Shown: one piece after another, positions 12,828 to 24,500 of the stretch
How the letters are laid out: each line of letters begins with the position of its first letter
How positions within the stretch are numbered: position 1 is the stretch's first letter
DNA from: Trebouxia sp. TZW2008
Lineage: Eukaryota > Chlorophyta > Trebouxiophyceae > Trebouxiales > Trebouxiaceae
DNA length: 64,000 nucleotides
Assembly: GCA_002118135.1 (NCBI GenBank)
Contig: BDIU01000344.1
Location: 62,001-126,000, forward strand
Reading direction: 5' to 3'
Position numbers and translations under genes: made by a program
The notes under the pieces: generated by a model
Told to the model about the DNA's origin: nothing
The model's input: only the letters and a program-made list of their open reading frames with translations
Database searches by the model: none

Positions 12828-13537
12828 GCAAAAGCAGCAGCAATATCAGCAGCAGCAAAAGCAGCAGCAGCAGCAGCAGTGGCAGCAGCAACAGCAGCAA
12901 AAGCAAAGTTACGTGCATTGAGCTGGGATCGCAAGGAATCGCAATCATCTGGTCCGAATGCTGGAGGTGCCTCCACATAAAAGTATGGCTCAAAGCCATG
13001 CACAAAGGCACACACACTGTTGCCTGCAGAGCACATCAGCACCTCAGCAGTTGTTCAAACTTGTGCATGGAGGATGCATCTGCAGCAAAAAGATCACATG
13101 CCTGCTTCAGTCACTCCATACATCCTGATGATTGGAACTTCTGCCAGGTCAGTGGTGTGCACATCCCTATTGGGATGTCCAATGACATAGTCCACCTCCA
13201 TCTGCTGGAAGACTGCAGTGACAGCAGAAACGGTGTGAGGCTACAGCATGCCTCTGGATATGAGCTCAGGCGCTGTGTTGAACTTCCTACCCAAATTCTC
13301 AGTTTTGGGATTGTGCGGCTTTGGTTCCGGTCGCACCCAGTTCCTGCCTGCTTCACCTAGCTGTAGCTCAATGCCATCGTCAAGCATCATTGCATCTACA
13401 TCTTCCTCAGGCAGCTGGTCCTCCTGAGCATCTAGTTCTGCATCTAGGTCTTCCTCAAGAGCCCCGCTGCCTCCACTCGGCCTCTTTGACGGAGGCGGGT
13501 CCGCATCATCAGCAGGAGGCCGCTTGGCTTCCACCAT
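3203..13537 (-). CDS. POLD1: DNA polymerase delta catalytic subunit (intron-rich)
   Basis: This is the replicative B-family polymerase that copies nuclear DNA with PCNA and proofreads with a 3'-5' exonuclease. The ATG is at 13535-13537 ([13 protein letters not shown]) and the stop at 3203-3205. Recognisable exons, 5' to 3', are 13291-13537, 13102-13212, 12913-13023, about 12330-12545, 11830-12077 and 11333-11396 (exonuclease [11 protein letters not shown]). They continue with 10800-10955, 9848-9995 (exo [14 protein letters not shown]), 9245-9515 (exo [15 protein letters not shown]), 8600-8785 and 8108-8290 (motif [18 protein letters not shown]). Then come 7138-7340, 6636-6747 (motif B, VYGFTG), 6200-6397 (motif C, YGDTDSV), 5264-5530, 4716-4850, 4100-4280, about 3690-3830 and 3203-3430. 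The last two carry CysA (CLGC…CKHC, zinc) and CysB (CQRC…C…C, normally the iron-sulfur site). All catalytic acids I could check are present. Several introns hold echoes of neighbouring exons. Confidence 0.95.
5050..5180 (-). repeat. Exon echo in a POLD1 intron
   Basis: This is a copy of the 3' half of the exon at 5264-5530, with its 5' splice junction. The translated echo matches 39 of 44 residues of the real exon, from [10 protein letters not shown] to LLVITKV. It ends in VITK followed by a GTAAAC donor, and a possible 'cacag' acceptor lies just upstream. It could be an alternative exon or a decaying duplicate. Confidence 0.85.
6790..6875 (-). repeat. Exon echo of the POLD1 motif-B exon
   Basis: The frame reads [16 protein letters not shown], clearly related to the real [16 protein letters not shown] encoded at about 6690-6747. 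It lies on the 5' side of that exon in the same intron, is diverged, and is probably not coding. Confidence 0.7.
7375..7540 (-). repeat. Two exon echoes upstream of a POLD1 exon
   Basis: The real exon (7138-7340) begins [17 protein letters not shown]. Two further decayed copies of its beginning lie upstream: [16 protein letters not shown] at about 7380-7445, and a copy reading RVHEVSN-stop-DVTKT at about 7490-7535. Both hold the same coding-like order and neither is fully open in the original frame. Confidence 0.7.
7681..7850. repeat. 60-bp minisatellite in a POLD1 intron
   Basis: The phrase (a/c)gcaagcctga recurs at exactly 60-bp spacing (7681, 7741, 7801), with surrounding sequence partly conserved. 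It lies in the intron between the exons at 7138-7340 and 8108-8290. Confidence 0.8.
8338..8392 (-). repeat. Exon echo next to the POLD1 motif-A exon
   Basis: Read on the minus strand this gives [16 protein letters not shown], against [16 protein letters not shown] at the beginning of the real exon. It lies on the 5' side of that exon, inside the intron. Confidence 0.75.
10557..10800. repeat. Imperfect short tandem repeat in a POLD1 intron
   Basis: Variants of 'gtcagtcagggcactgtca' recur many times at irregular spacing. On the + strand they form an 87-codon open frame with a loose Ser-Gln-x-x-Val pattern. It is antisense inside a POLD1 intron, so a degenerate minisatellite is the likeliest reading. 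Confidence 0.5.
10995..11055 (-). repeat. Exon echo of the POLD1 exon at 10800-10955
   Basis: It contains 'gagtccttgtctggttcgg' followed by 'gaaagcagccctgcaaagca', repeating the start of the real exon ('ggatccttgtctggctcag', then the same gaaagcagccctgcaaagca). The shared part spans the intron acceptor and the first codons of the exon encoding [11 protein letters not shown]. Confidence 0.8.
11117..11240. repeat. About 52-bp tandem repeat in a POLD1 intron
   Basis: Copies beginning tg(t/c)ctgtga(t/c)aca occur near 11117, 11170 and 11222, followed by the shared 'ttctgtcc'. They lie between the exons at 10800-10955 and 11333-11396. Confidence 0.65.
12566..12902. repeat. Compound CAG/AGC trinucleotide array in a POLD1 intron
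   Basis: About 340 bp consist almost wholly of CAG-type triplets, interspersed with 'tatcag' and 'caaaag', with an inverted section near 12630-12680. It starts directly after the donor of the exon at 12913-13023 and fills the intron. Long polyserine, polyalanine, polyglutamine and polyleucine frames on both strands are artefacts of this repeat. Confidence 0.95.
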
Positions 13538-14167
13538 GGCTGGCCTCTGGCTACTGATCACTGACGCAGTGTCTCTGGCTCAGTTATGAGAGACAGAGAG
13601 GTTGAGCTGACTGACCAGGCTTACAGCTACTCCGACGTTCCTAGCAGCAGCTACTGAGCAGCTTGATTGCAACTTTCCCGACCATCTGCTGTCTGCTCAG
13701 TTGGACGCCGAAGCCGCCCAATTTGCAACGCGCTCAGAACACCGATCACTACAGTGATCGCAGCGACAGCGTCAGTTTGCGCCAATACAGCCCTGACTGC
13801 GCTTGTCCGTGTGATATGTGCAGCTCAGCAGTAGCTTGTCAACGTTGTACGCACAAACGGCGATGTGCAAGCATCGTCCTGCGCAACAGAAAAGGCCAAA
13901 TGAACCAAAGAGTGGTTTCAGAGTCGATTTGCAAAGCAGTCTCAGCACGAGCTCTTGGCAACTCAGATGACTCATGAGCTGAGCAGATTCCAGTTTCGAG
14001 TGCCCGGTCAAGCGCCCGGTCAAGTCAAGCGTGCTTTTTGCATACAGTTCAGCGCTGCGAAGCGAGACAGGAGGAGCTAACTGTCCAATACTGTTTCGAT
14101 TTGCGCTGAGTGCTGCCACAATCCCTCTCATTTCGCATCAGACCCGGCCATAAGTCACCCATACAGC
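13538..14167. promoter_or_regulatory. Shared upstream region of divergent POLD1 and PLAC8 genes
   Basis: The 630 bp lie between the ATG of POLD1 (minus strand) and that of the PLAC8 gene (plus strand), so both promoters must be here. No TATA box or other element stands out. A short local duplication is visible ('gcccggtcaagcgcccggtcaag', 14003-14025). Open frames here match no known family. Confidence 0.5.
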
Positions 14168-14973
14168 ATGCGTAAGCCTGAGAATCCTTGGACGACTGGG
14201 CTGTTTGGGTGTTGTTCCGACATCGGAACATGTAAGTTGACAGGAAAGGCGCATGTACAGCCTGCCGATGTACCTGCTCGGCGTTCGACCGCATTGACCT
14301 AACTTGCAGGTTGTTTTGGTGCTTGGTGCCTGCCTTGCCTCTATGGCAAGAATGTTGGCAAAATCAAGGGCACCTCTTGTTTGGGCCCAGGGTGTTGCTA
14401 CATTTGCTGTCCATGCTTCACATGCAGTAAGTCTGCATTTTGGTATGAGCAATATTGTATAGCTTGTGTCCAGATGGTTAAGCCAGCTGTACACACTGCA
14501 GATGCTGCCAGCGGAACCCCACTTATGCTGAATGAAATGCCTGTGCTGCACACGCAAGTTAGAGGCCAATGTGCATGCATAGCATGCCATGTCTCATGTT
14601 GTGCATGACATTGTGCCATCTTGTTGCAGTCTTTGCGGGCAGATTTAGAGAAGACATACGGACCAAGTATGGCTTGCCCTCTGACCCTTGCGCTGATTGC
14701 TGCGTGCATCTCTGCTGCTCGCCTTGTGGCGTCTGCCAGGAAGCACGGGAGATCAAGGTTGGTTTGCACAATGTCCGCCTGCACCTTTGCTCACTTGCAC
14801 CGCAAATACCTGAGAAAGTTCACTTGCACCATTGCTCACTTGCACCACAAACACTTTGAGAAAGAGCTGAAGGCTTTCTTGTGTTCACACAGCATCAAGG
14901 ATTGGCTCCTGCTGGTGCGTACACCTTTTCAGAACCCCAGATTACAGCGCCCATGAGGCAAAACATGGTTTGA
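14168..14973 (+). CDS. PLAC8-family small cysteine-rich protein (four exons, about 113 aa)
   Basis: PLAC8 proteins are small, cysteine-rich and often membrane-associated. Plant members (PCR/FW2.2-like) influence cell number and metal (Cd/Zn) handling. Exons are 14168-14231, 14310-14426, 14630-14757 and a last short one, probably 14941-14973. Phases join cleanly to give 113 aa. Family hallmarks in order are PWTTGLFGCCSDIGTC, CFGAWCLPCLYGKN, the Cys-rich CLGPGCCYICCPCFTC, and DCCVHLCCSPCGVCQEAREIK. The proposed end, ITAPMRQNMV, resembles the AP-x-x-Q-x-M tails of plant homologues. An acceptor 8 bp earlier would instead give NPRLQRP-stop. The intron before the last exon contains a short 'ctcacttgcacc' repeat. 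The specific function here is unknown. Confidence 0.85.
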
Positions 14974-15508
14974 TTGTCTTGGGTCTGTCTGTGCTTTCAG
15001 CTGAGCGCTTAGCAGAGGCAATGTCTCAGTGCATGATGCAGCACGGCATCAGGTGACGATAGCATTAATGGCCTCTGCGTTTCAGCGGACTCAGCGCAGA
15101 GAGCTTTTGAGGTTCCCGCTTTTGGCTTCGTTCATTGCAGACAGGCAGGCTGTAGGTAGCTACTTAACGTATGCAATTTGATTATTGTATTGAACACATG
15201 TCTTGTTGAGCGAAAGATGAAGGACTACCCTTCACTACTGTATACTACGTAATGGAAAAGCTGCTGTAAATGTAGCCATAATCTATGCTGCTGCATGTCT
15301 GATGACATAATGTTCAGCTTGCTGGAAGCTGTCATTTGCCGGCCTCGAGACTAACGGCCGACAAACAAGCATTTCTGAGCAACACATGCACTCCGCTGCC
15401 TTTCACGATTTGCATCGTGAGCAATGTGCTTGCTAACGCATGTGCAACCCTTCATAATGCCAAGCAACACCCTGACAACTGGTAGCGTGGACTGTGCCCA
15501 TCACACAA
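14974..15508. other. 3' intergenic region between convergent PLAC8 and CNOT1
   Basis: It should contain both 3' UTRs. I see no gene or recognisable RNA. Confidence 0.5.
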
Positions 15509-18500
15509 TCATCCTTGGACTGCCTGCTGAAGCTGTGCTTGATGCAGCATTGTGCTATCGTCATCTCTGGGCTGACCCATACAAGACCTGGCAACACTCT
15601 CAAACAGCCGCTCGATCTCTTGGGCACAATGGGTGAAGTCATATGTCCAGAAGTTGTAGCGTGGGTTCTTGATCAGCTCAATGAAAGTGATCAGAAGACC
15701 CCAAGGATGCGGCCGGTTCACAATGAGACGCTCCAACAGAACCCGTGTAATCTGCTCTTTGATGATTTCCTGCATTCAAACAGCCAACTCAAGTGTTGCA
15801 CAGTATTTGCTCAATCAATGGTCTGCACCAAGACAGTGAAGCTGAGGATTAACGCCCTCAAGTACACTGCAAATTTGCAGCGTCTGCGATGAACAACCAT
15901 ACATGCCAACATGTCAGCGTGAGCACGGCAGCAAGCTGATGTAACCTTGACACAGTGAGTCAAGTGCCTGTACAGTCCCAGAATTGCAATGATTTGATCC
16001 AAGTAAGCCTTTTGCTACAGGTAACACTGTTAGAGTTGAGACAGTTCTGTAAAAAGGACAAGTTTTGCTCCACAAAGCAGTTGGTAATGAAGGTCAAGTT
16101 AGCTGCCTCACCTGGCTTGTTTCATTGAAGAGATACAAAAGGATGCAGGAGAAGTAGTGGGTGTGGTTGTTGGGGTAGCGCAGCTGGTTTGCCAAGGCGT
16201 TCAGGAAGAGGTAGCGGCCCTCTGTGTCAAGGTCACCAGCAAGCCTCATGAAGATGTCCAGTGAGGGCTGGTGCATGGTGTTGCCCTGAGGCCCAGGCTT
16301 GTCCTGATTGATGGCCTGCACAGCACAAGAGCATGAATGAGCAGCGTCTCCACAAGGCAGCATGAGCATGACAGTTCATGCAGCTAGAGGAGAGCTGTAA
16401 CCAAGCAACAATAGCTATACTTGTTGCAGAGTCAGTCGTGCGATGGCTACATGTTAGATTGCAACCTAATTGCAAGCTAACATGTGCGGACAGCCCTGTC
16501 ATGTGCGGCAGCAGTTCGACAGTTCATGTCAAGTCAGTGCGGAGCCTTGTGCAGCTTACCTCAATGCCGACATAGAAGACAAGGGCATTGAGTAGAGGCA
16601 CATTGTAGCGTGTGCCCTGCATGATGGAGTCCTGCTGGCTGAGAGCGATGCGGCCCCTTAAAGAAGACAAGAAGGGTCCGCTAGGGTCCCGCGCCCTGAA
16701 GTAGCTATCCACCGCACTCCTGTATCACACCAACACACTGTCAACACTCAAGCACTGCAACACATCCTGCAAGGTCACAGGCGGGCATGCAGATCACAGC
16801 TCTCAAATCAAATGTATTCCTTGAGACCTCAATTAATGGTTGAAGCATCAATTACCTGAGTACTGCAAGCCTTATGACCCAATTGGTACGTTTCTAAAGT
16901 CAGCAGGACATATCACAAGCCCAGGAGGCAGAACAGCAAAAAGCATGGTCTAATCACATAGACACGCAGAATTCAGTCCTGATTACCTGAGGTCTGTAGG
17001 AAGCAAGTTCTGGGGCTCTGGGAGGAACCTGGGGCTGTGGTTGATCTCAGGCAGTAGGTCCACCTTGAGGTTGGGGGTGAAGGGGTCTGGCAAGCGCATG
17101 TTGCGTGGAAAGGCTGACAGAATCAGGTTGCGCATCTGAATGCAACTGGGCGGGATGACATTGCACAGCTGGAAGTGGTACTCGCACAGGAACTCTGGGA
17201 AGTCGTGCAGAAGCACCAGCAGCACACGCAGAGTGCCCTGCAGCAGAAAGAGGAGTTCAATGCCTAACAGCAGTCACTGGTGCCATGCCGCAGTTGACTT
17301 CAAATCATGCGGTGTGATGCAGGTACACGTGCTGATGCATGTGGTCAGAGATTGTTGAGGCAGGCTTGCTTGCTATCTGACCAACGTTGCTGCAGGATGG
17401 CAGAGTTTGCAGGCATGCGACGAAACCTGTCAAAGCTACAAAGCGTTGCAATGCTTTGCTGATCCAGCGGGTTCCACACGCATGTACAGAACTGTCAGGC
17501 AGCAGCATGTTCTGGCCTTCAAGCACTTGCTTGCAGCTAAACAATGTACTACAGACAGGCAGGGTTTGAAAATGATCAAGGCTCCTAGGCCGAGGTTGGC
17601 AGACCTTGTATAGCAGGCGTGCAGCAGCGCATGATATACACACCTTGTAAAGCAGGCGCACTGCATCTGTCAGCTGAGCATTGCGCCGATAGGGCTCCAG
17701 GAACTTGAGCAAGGCCAGCAGCAGGCGCTGAAAATGATACAAGAGACAGGGAGCAAGATATGTATACCTTGTAAAGCAGGCGGACTGCGTCTGTCAGCTC
17801 AGCATTGCGCAGGTAGGGCTCCAGGAACTTGAGTAGGGCCAGCAGCAGGCGTTGGAAGTTGAGCCAGCCCTTGTGATTGGGCGCCAGCAGCAGCTTGGGC
17901 ATGAGGTTGCGGTGGCTGATCAGCTCCAACCAGGCAAATGCAAAGCCAGGCACCTTCAACGGCTGCAAAGTAACAGTCAGATGTTGATGGGGAAAGTTGG
18001 CAAATAATGTTGAACACAATGTTCAGTGCAAGCGCAACTTTATCTGCACACAGGGAGAAAGCCTGCAAGTATATTGCTGCATAGCAGACGGCTGCGCATC
18101 TTTTCCCTGCTGCTGCTGAACATCAATGTGCCCAAAAAGACAATGATTGCGCAGAAGGGATAACAAGCAGAAACAAATGCTAGATCATTTGGGCGCAACA
18201 TGGTCATAATGCCTACCTGCACCAAGGCCAGGGTGTTTGACAGTGCTGTCAGCATGCCAAAGACATTGCCATCAGTTGGATCGCTGGTGGGCAAGGAGCA
18301 GATGAGACCCAGGAACATGCGGTAGTAGGGCCGGCTGTTGAAGTCGCCACCATTGAGGTCAGCATCCTTCTGCAGCTGAGACGCCACTACACCCGTCGCC
18401 TTGGCCATCAAAGCAGGGCCACCGCCGTGGGCTGCAGCATAACACATGGCTACTGTAAGTGAACATACTAAGCAGCTTTGCTAGGATATGTGATGTACTG

Positions 18501-21500
18501 TCTTTGTCATGCATCAAGGCAAGCTTGATCAAGTATGCCAGATTGACATCAGAAATCTTCTGCAGTTTAGGCGCCACTACACCTGTAGCCTCAAGCATCT
18601 TGAGGAGACAAACATACATAATTGCGGGCAAATAGAGCAGACTAAGCAGGCACAGTTGACGGACAACATCCACAATACTATTCGCTCAGTGATACCTGTG
18701 ATGAGCATATTGAGCAGGCGCACATACGCGTCCACAGCCACAAAGTAGAGGAGGCCAGGGCGCATGGTCATGGTGCTGGTCTCCCCAGTCAGGCAGTGGC
18801 TGACTGCCAAGTCAGTCAAGATGCGCAGGAAGCGGTCTGTCAGCTCCTCACCCTGTAATGCAGTCAGGGGAAACGTCACACGCTGACATGCATGACATTG
18901 GTGCAGTCAAACCCACACTTCAGCTGATATGCCCCTGGTGAATATGCGCAGTGATGACCAAACAACAGGGCTGGTGAGGTCAGACGCAGTGCTTGCAAGC
19001 CAAGCAGTTGCAATAACAGTATTGCAAAGGCAAACAACCGTGCAAGCAGGCCAAGCTGCAGCCTTGTATTAGCAAGTTGCTCTTGGAAAGGAGCCTGAGC
19101 TCACAGGCAGCATGCAGTATGATGGCTTTAAGACTGAAGCTCTAAACAATAGAGAGCAATGACATGAAAGCAGCAGCAATATTGGATAGGCTATAAGTAC
19201 CTTGAGGAAGCCTGCTGTCTGCAGCTTGAGGACAAACTTGTCATGCATCTGGTTGGCGGGCTGGTCCTCGCTAAGACGGGCCCACTCATCAAAGAGAACT
19301 ACCACCTGCTCACGCAGGCCTGGTGGGTCCGTCTGATCCCTTAGTGATGGCCTCAACCTACAGCACGATCCCAACACAACCTTGAGGCTCTTGTACCTCT
19401 TGTCTCTTAGCTTCACATTTTGGGCACAAATGTACCAGATAATGAATGTTTTAGGAAATGTGGTGCTTGAAAGTGACCTTTGCAGGCAAGGTTCTCAATG
19501 ACCAATGCAGTGACATGACTAGGCATGCTCAAGGGTGTCATGAAGCATTGTGCACAACGTCAGTCATCTCAGCTGTAGATTATGCTGCAGAAGGGCAGCC
19601 ACAGCCCAGATACACACAGGGTCAGCAATAACATCACACAGTTGTGCTCTGCAGGGATAGGGAAAGCACCTGGTGACTTGGCGAGCCTGCTCCACAAGCA
19701 GCAGGATGGCAGAGCCGTTGCTGTTGTGGCGGGCAATCTTAGCCAGGGTGTCCAGGGTGTTGAACAGGTCAGCAGCAGTGACCACGGGGTCGCGCACCAG
19801 GCAGGTGCTGATCAAGTGGATGGCCAGGTCGGTGGCCAGGCTGCTGCGAGTGGCTGAGATCATGCGCACCAGCTGGGCATCCAGCTCTGGCAGGTGGAAG
19901 AGGCGAGCCCGCATCAGCATCTCGCCTGCAAAACAGTGTGATGCTCATCATTTCATGTTCTGCTTGTCTCAGCTAAGGACGTTGTAACAGGAGCTGATGC
20001 GAGGTGAGGGCTAAGCAAGACGATGCAGCTGTCTCAGTTCTGCAAGATTAGGGACCTCCTGTGACTTGCCAGGTGGCATGCAGAAAGTAGATTCTGTCTA
20101 GCAATGCTGCAAGCTTAGTCAAAAGCAGGGCTGTACTATTGAGCAGCATTGTGAGTATTGCACGCCTAGGGCGTTGCCAGAATTGAAAAGGCGCATGCAA
20201 CATGCAGCCAAGCAGTGCTTGAAGCAAGGTGTGCCTCGCTGACAGTGTAACGCTGGAACACAAGTGGATGCAGAATGAAGTCATACCTGCAATGTGATGG
20301 AACTTGCGGTCATCGTTCCAGACAGCAAACCAGTTGGTGATCTCTGTGGAGATGTTCTTGATCACCTTCTCCTTGATCATGACCAGCGCTGACACATACA
20401 CATTGATGTGTAGCCTGCACACCAACACACACCATCATATGCAGCTTACAAAAGCAAACCCATAGACACCTGACTTGTCTACAGCAGGTGCAATGCAAGA
20501 TGATTGGGAGTCACAGCCTGCAGTTTGCTGGAAGGGACAGCATACAAGCTACCCACAAAGTGATGCAACAGTGCACCGTTTCAGCCTGACAGGTGAGTTT
20601 CTTGAGAAATGAACCAAAACACAAGCACAGGAGTGGCAGTAAATCTGCTTTTTGTGTACCTGCTGTTGAGGTTGCCCTCATAAAGATGGGCGTACACCCT
20701 CTTGGCCAGGGCTATGCTGCCCTCCTCAGGGCCAGCAGTCACGTCTGCAATCTCTGTCACCACTGCTGACAGCTCTGAGCCCTCAGACACCACAGAGCCT
20801 TGCGGATCCTGCAGTGGGAGCCATTCTGAGCCACGCATTGTGATGCACTTGCAAATGTCTATGGCAGCCGCACAAGCAATCCTGGAGACCACACTCAAAT
20901 GGCTGAAGTTTGGACAAGCATTCATGATGCGGGACAGGCACTCTTGACTGTCCAAAAAACTATCAGACCCATTGCAATTGCCTGCCAAAAGCCATTGTAG
21001 GGACACAGTGAACCCAGACAAACCAGGAGAGCTGGTGAAGTCCAGACATGCAGTGATGATGCAGTGCAGAGTATATGTCTGAACACTTCTAGCCATTTAT
21101 TAAGCTGTCACGCAATGCATCAAACACAAGTGAGGGTGCAAGGCAGCACCTGAGCAACAAGGGCATCCAGGCGCTGCTGCCACAGCACATACTTCTCCTT
21201 CATGACACGCACAGCCTGAGCAGTCTCATTCAGGGGACCCAGGTCGCCGCTAGTCATGCTGCTAGTCTGCACACAATATGAGGCAAGTCAGTGATGCATC
21301 CACTGCAATGACCCATTGTCAAACCCAGCTAAACACAACAGCTTGCCAAGATGTCAGCAGAACACTGACCCAGTGTCGCTCAATTTTATTACTTTCCTCT
21401 GGTATGTACAGAGTGTTGCCCAGAGATAGTGTTTAGTGGCAGCAATTGTGACACTGTGAAAAACAAACAAGCTCCTGCAAATGCAAATGTCACACAAGCT

Positions 21501-24500
21501 GATCCCTTGCTGAGCCAATCACTGCAGGACTGGTCGGCCACTTGTTCAAAACTGGCAACTTCAAAAGCAAAAGCGACAACTTCATCAAATCTAAGCTGGT
21601 CTACAAGTCTGCTGACCTTTTCCATGGAGGCCATTGGCTTGCCGCCACCAACAGCTGCATGCGCGCCTGCAGCACCCCTGGGGATGCGTGCAAAGTCTTC
21701 ATACACCCGTTGCTGCGCAGGGTTCAGGTGACCAGGCTTGGGCTTCAGGCTGTCTGGCAGGTGCATTGGGAATCGGCCATGCAGCTGAGACTGGTCGAAA
21801 AAGGCCTGGTTGCTGCTCTTGGCCTTGGCCCTGTTGCTGTACTGTTGGACGAGGCGCTCGTCAATCTCCCTGATGGCCTTCTCTGTTGCTGCCTTCTCAA
21901 AGATGGTGCAGCCCAGATCCAAGTTGTCAGTGGCAATCATCTGCAGCCAAGCAAAAGTGTCAGGCAGGTGCATCGGCCATGCAGCTGGCATTATCAAAGA
22001 AGGCTTGATTGCTGCTCTTGGCCTTGGCCCCGTTGCTGTATTGCTGGATGAAGCGCTTGTCAATCCCCCTGATGGCCTTCTTTGTTGCTGCCTTCTCAAA
22101 AATGGTGCAGCCCAAATCCAAGTTGTCAATAGCAATCATCTGCAGCCAGGCAAAGCTGTCAATGTGGACCTGCAGTCCCGGCACTACATATCAGACTATA
22201 AGCACGACCTTGAATTGTCAAATGGGCAAGATGCTGAGCTGGAGCTGTAGGTACATTCTGAGTTGAGGCCAAAGCTGTTACCATGCATATGCATCAGCAA
22301 TCATCTACACACAGCAAATGATATAAACACAGCCAGGCAAAGCAGTCGAAGGAGCTTGATGCTGCCGGTTGCTGGAGATAGCAGGTGGCACTGCAGCAGG
22401 TTAGCGTACATTGTCAGTACTGAGCAGACTGAGTTGCTCTCTGCTTTGACCATGGCACATACAATATCAAATATTCAGCATCAGAGGACGTACCTGAACG
22501 TACTGCTCCAGCATAGCGGCATCAAGGCCCTGTGCCAGCAGGGAGCGCAAGCGGTTGGTCAAGCTGGTGCGCAGAGGGTCTCGGCAGGTCACTAGGGCCA
22601 GGCTGCCTGCCAGGCTGCCCACCATCAGGTGGGCCGCCTTACGCATGCGCTGCTCATCAGGCTCCACAGCAAAGTCCTGCACTCACAGATTGAGCTGTTT
22701 ACACATTGACACACATCAACACCAAAAGCTGTCCTAGTGGCTCCTCAATGCAAGGCGTGCCAGAAGGTAGCCTTCTACACGCAGATTTCATAATGCTCCT
22801 CAGCATAGCCACATGAAGACCACACAGGTTGCTGGGTATAGCAGCGGTAACTTGTGCAATTGTACAGTTGAGCACTATGCATGGCATGCATTGACATACA
22901 GCATGCTAATCCAGACCTTCAACAGATACTCAATTGGCATTTTTGCTAATCACCAGGCATGCCCAAGCGATGCACATATGCTTGGCTGACCTTAACAATG
23001 AGCTCCTGGGCCGTCATGCAAGCAATGGTTGCGCTGCGCTCCACAACCGGAGTGATGATTTCCACAATGGCCTGGTCCACTGCCATTGGCACAAGGCGCT
23101 TCAGTTGCAGCCGCTCTGCTATGGGAGCCAATGCCGGATTGATTTGCACGTAGGCATGTAAATTGGCAAACAAGCCTTGGTCCACAGCACCTGGAGCACC
23201 TGCATTGCTAAGGTGCATCAGCAGCACTGTTGCAACCTCTGACCGCATGTCTAAAAAGCTGCAGCTATGGGAGCCAAGGCAGGGTTGATTTGCACAAAGG
23301 CATTCATGTTGACAAACAAGCCTTGGTTCAACAAGCACCTGCATTGCCAAGGCACATGAGCCTGTCTGACTGTTGCCACAGCTGACTGTATGTCAAGAGC
23401 AATGCTCACAACTTATACATGCCCGCAGGTGCTGCTGCTTCCAAGAGCTTTGACATGCAGCAGCGCCTGCGTGTGCAAGCTCTGCTGATCAAACAGGAAC
23501 TGCTGCATGTACAGGGTCTTGAGCGCCCAGCAGCGCTGCCGCATACCCAGTCAGCATGAAAGGCACAGAGACCATCACAATGCTGACCTAGGCAGCCAAC
23601 AGCGCATGCTGAAGCAGCTCAATTAATTACAGCAGGCAGAAGCCGAGGTGACAGTCAAAGTTGTACAAATGATGCAGCCTTGCCTGCAGGGGCTTTGCTG
23701 TCTGGCTCTGGCTTGGGGGGCCCAGGGGTGGATGGACCCCCCGGCTGGGGTGCAGGGGGCCCAGCAGGGGGCGGTGGGGGCTGAGCAGGGCTGGCTGGAG
23801 CCTTGTCAGCACCAAAGTCCTGATTGTTCACTGTCTCTCTCTTGTGGCTGGCAAGCGTATTGCTAGGCGTCACATCACTGGGCTTCATGTCGTTCTGGCT
23901 GCGGAACATGGTCTCAATCTCAAACTTGAGGTTCAGCTTGAGATTGTCCAAGGCATAGATCTCGGCTGCCAGGCACAGGATGCTCTGAACCCATGGGTTG
24001 CTGGGCTTGAACACCTTGGACTCCTTGCAATGTTCCAGGATGCGGTTGATGAAGGGCAGGACAGCGATCATTCTGCCTTGCTGGTAGGCCTCGTACAGCA
24101 GGCCTTTCAGGTCCAAGTCTTTGTGGCGTATGATCTTGTCCTGCTTAATGGTCAGGTGGCCTAGCCAGTTGCCCAAGTTCTTTAGTAGCGACCTCTCACC
24201 TGTCTGCACCATACACTTTAGCATCAGCAAAACAGCATCTGCAAACAAGCATCAGGAAAGCAGCAACTCATGCGTCTAGACCATACACTCAGCACAGGCG
24301 AAACAGCATCTTGCCTGTATACATCATATGATGCGCATCAGCGCAACAGTGCAGCAGCCACACTGTATGACATGAATTCTGTGCATACAGCTTGCAGCAG
24401 AATGCATGAGCAGCAGTCGGTCCATAGCAACGGTACTCAAGGCATCATGTAATTCATTACCAGCTGATGCTTGCCAACAAAGCGCGCTTTGGCATGCCCC

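Noticed and set aside
12520..13042. Long polyleucine, polyserine, polyglutamine and polyalanine reading frames on both strands
   Set aside because: They are translations of a CAG triplet array in a POLD1 intron. The flanking exons splice around it.
21389..22135. 248-codon minus-strand open frame
   Set aside because: It reads through the exon echo in the wrong frame, an intron and the real CNOT1 exon. Only the conserved part is coding.
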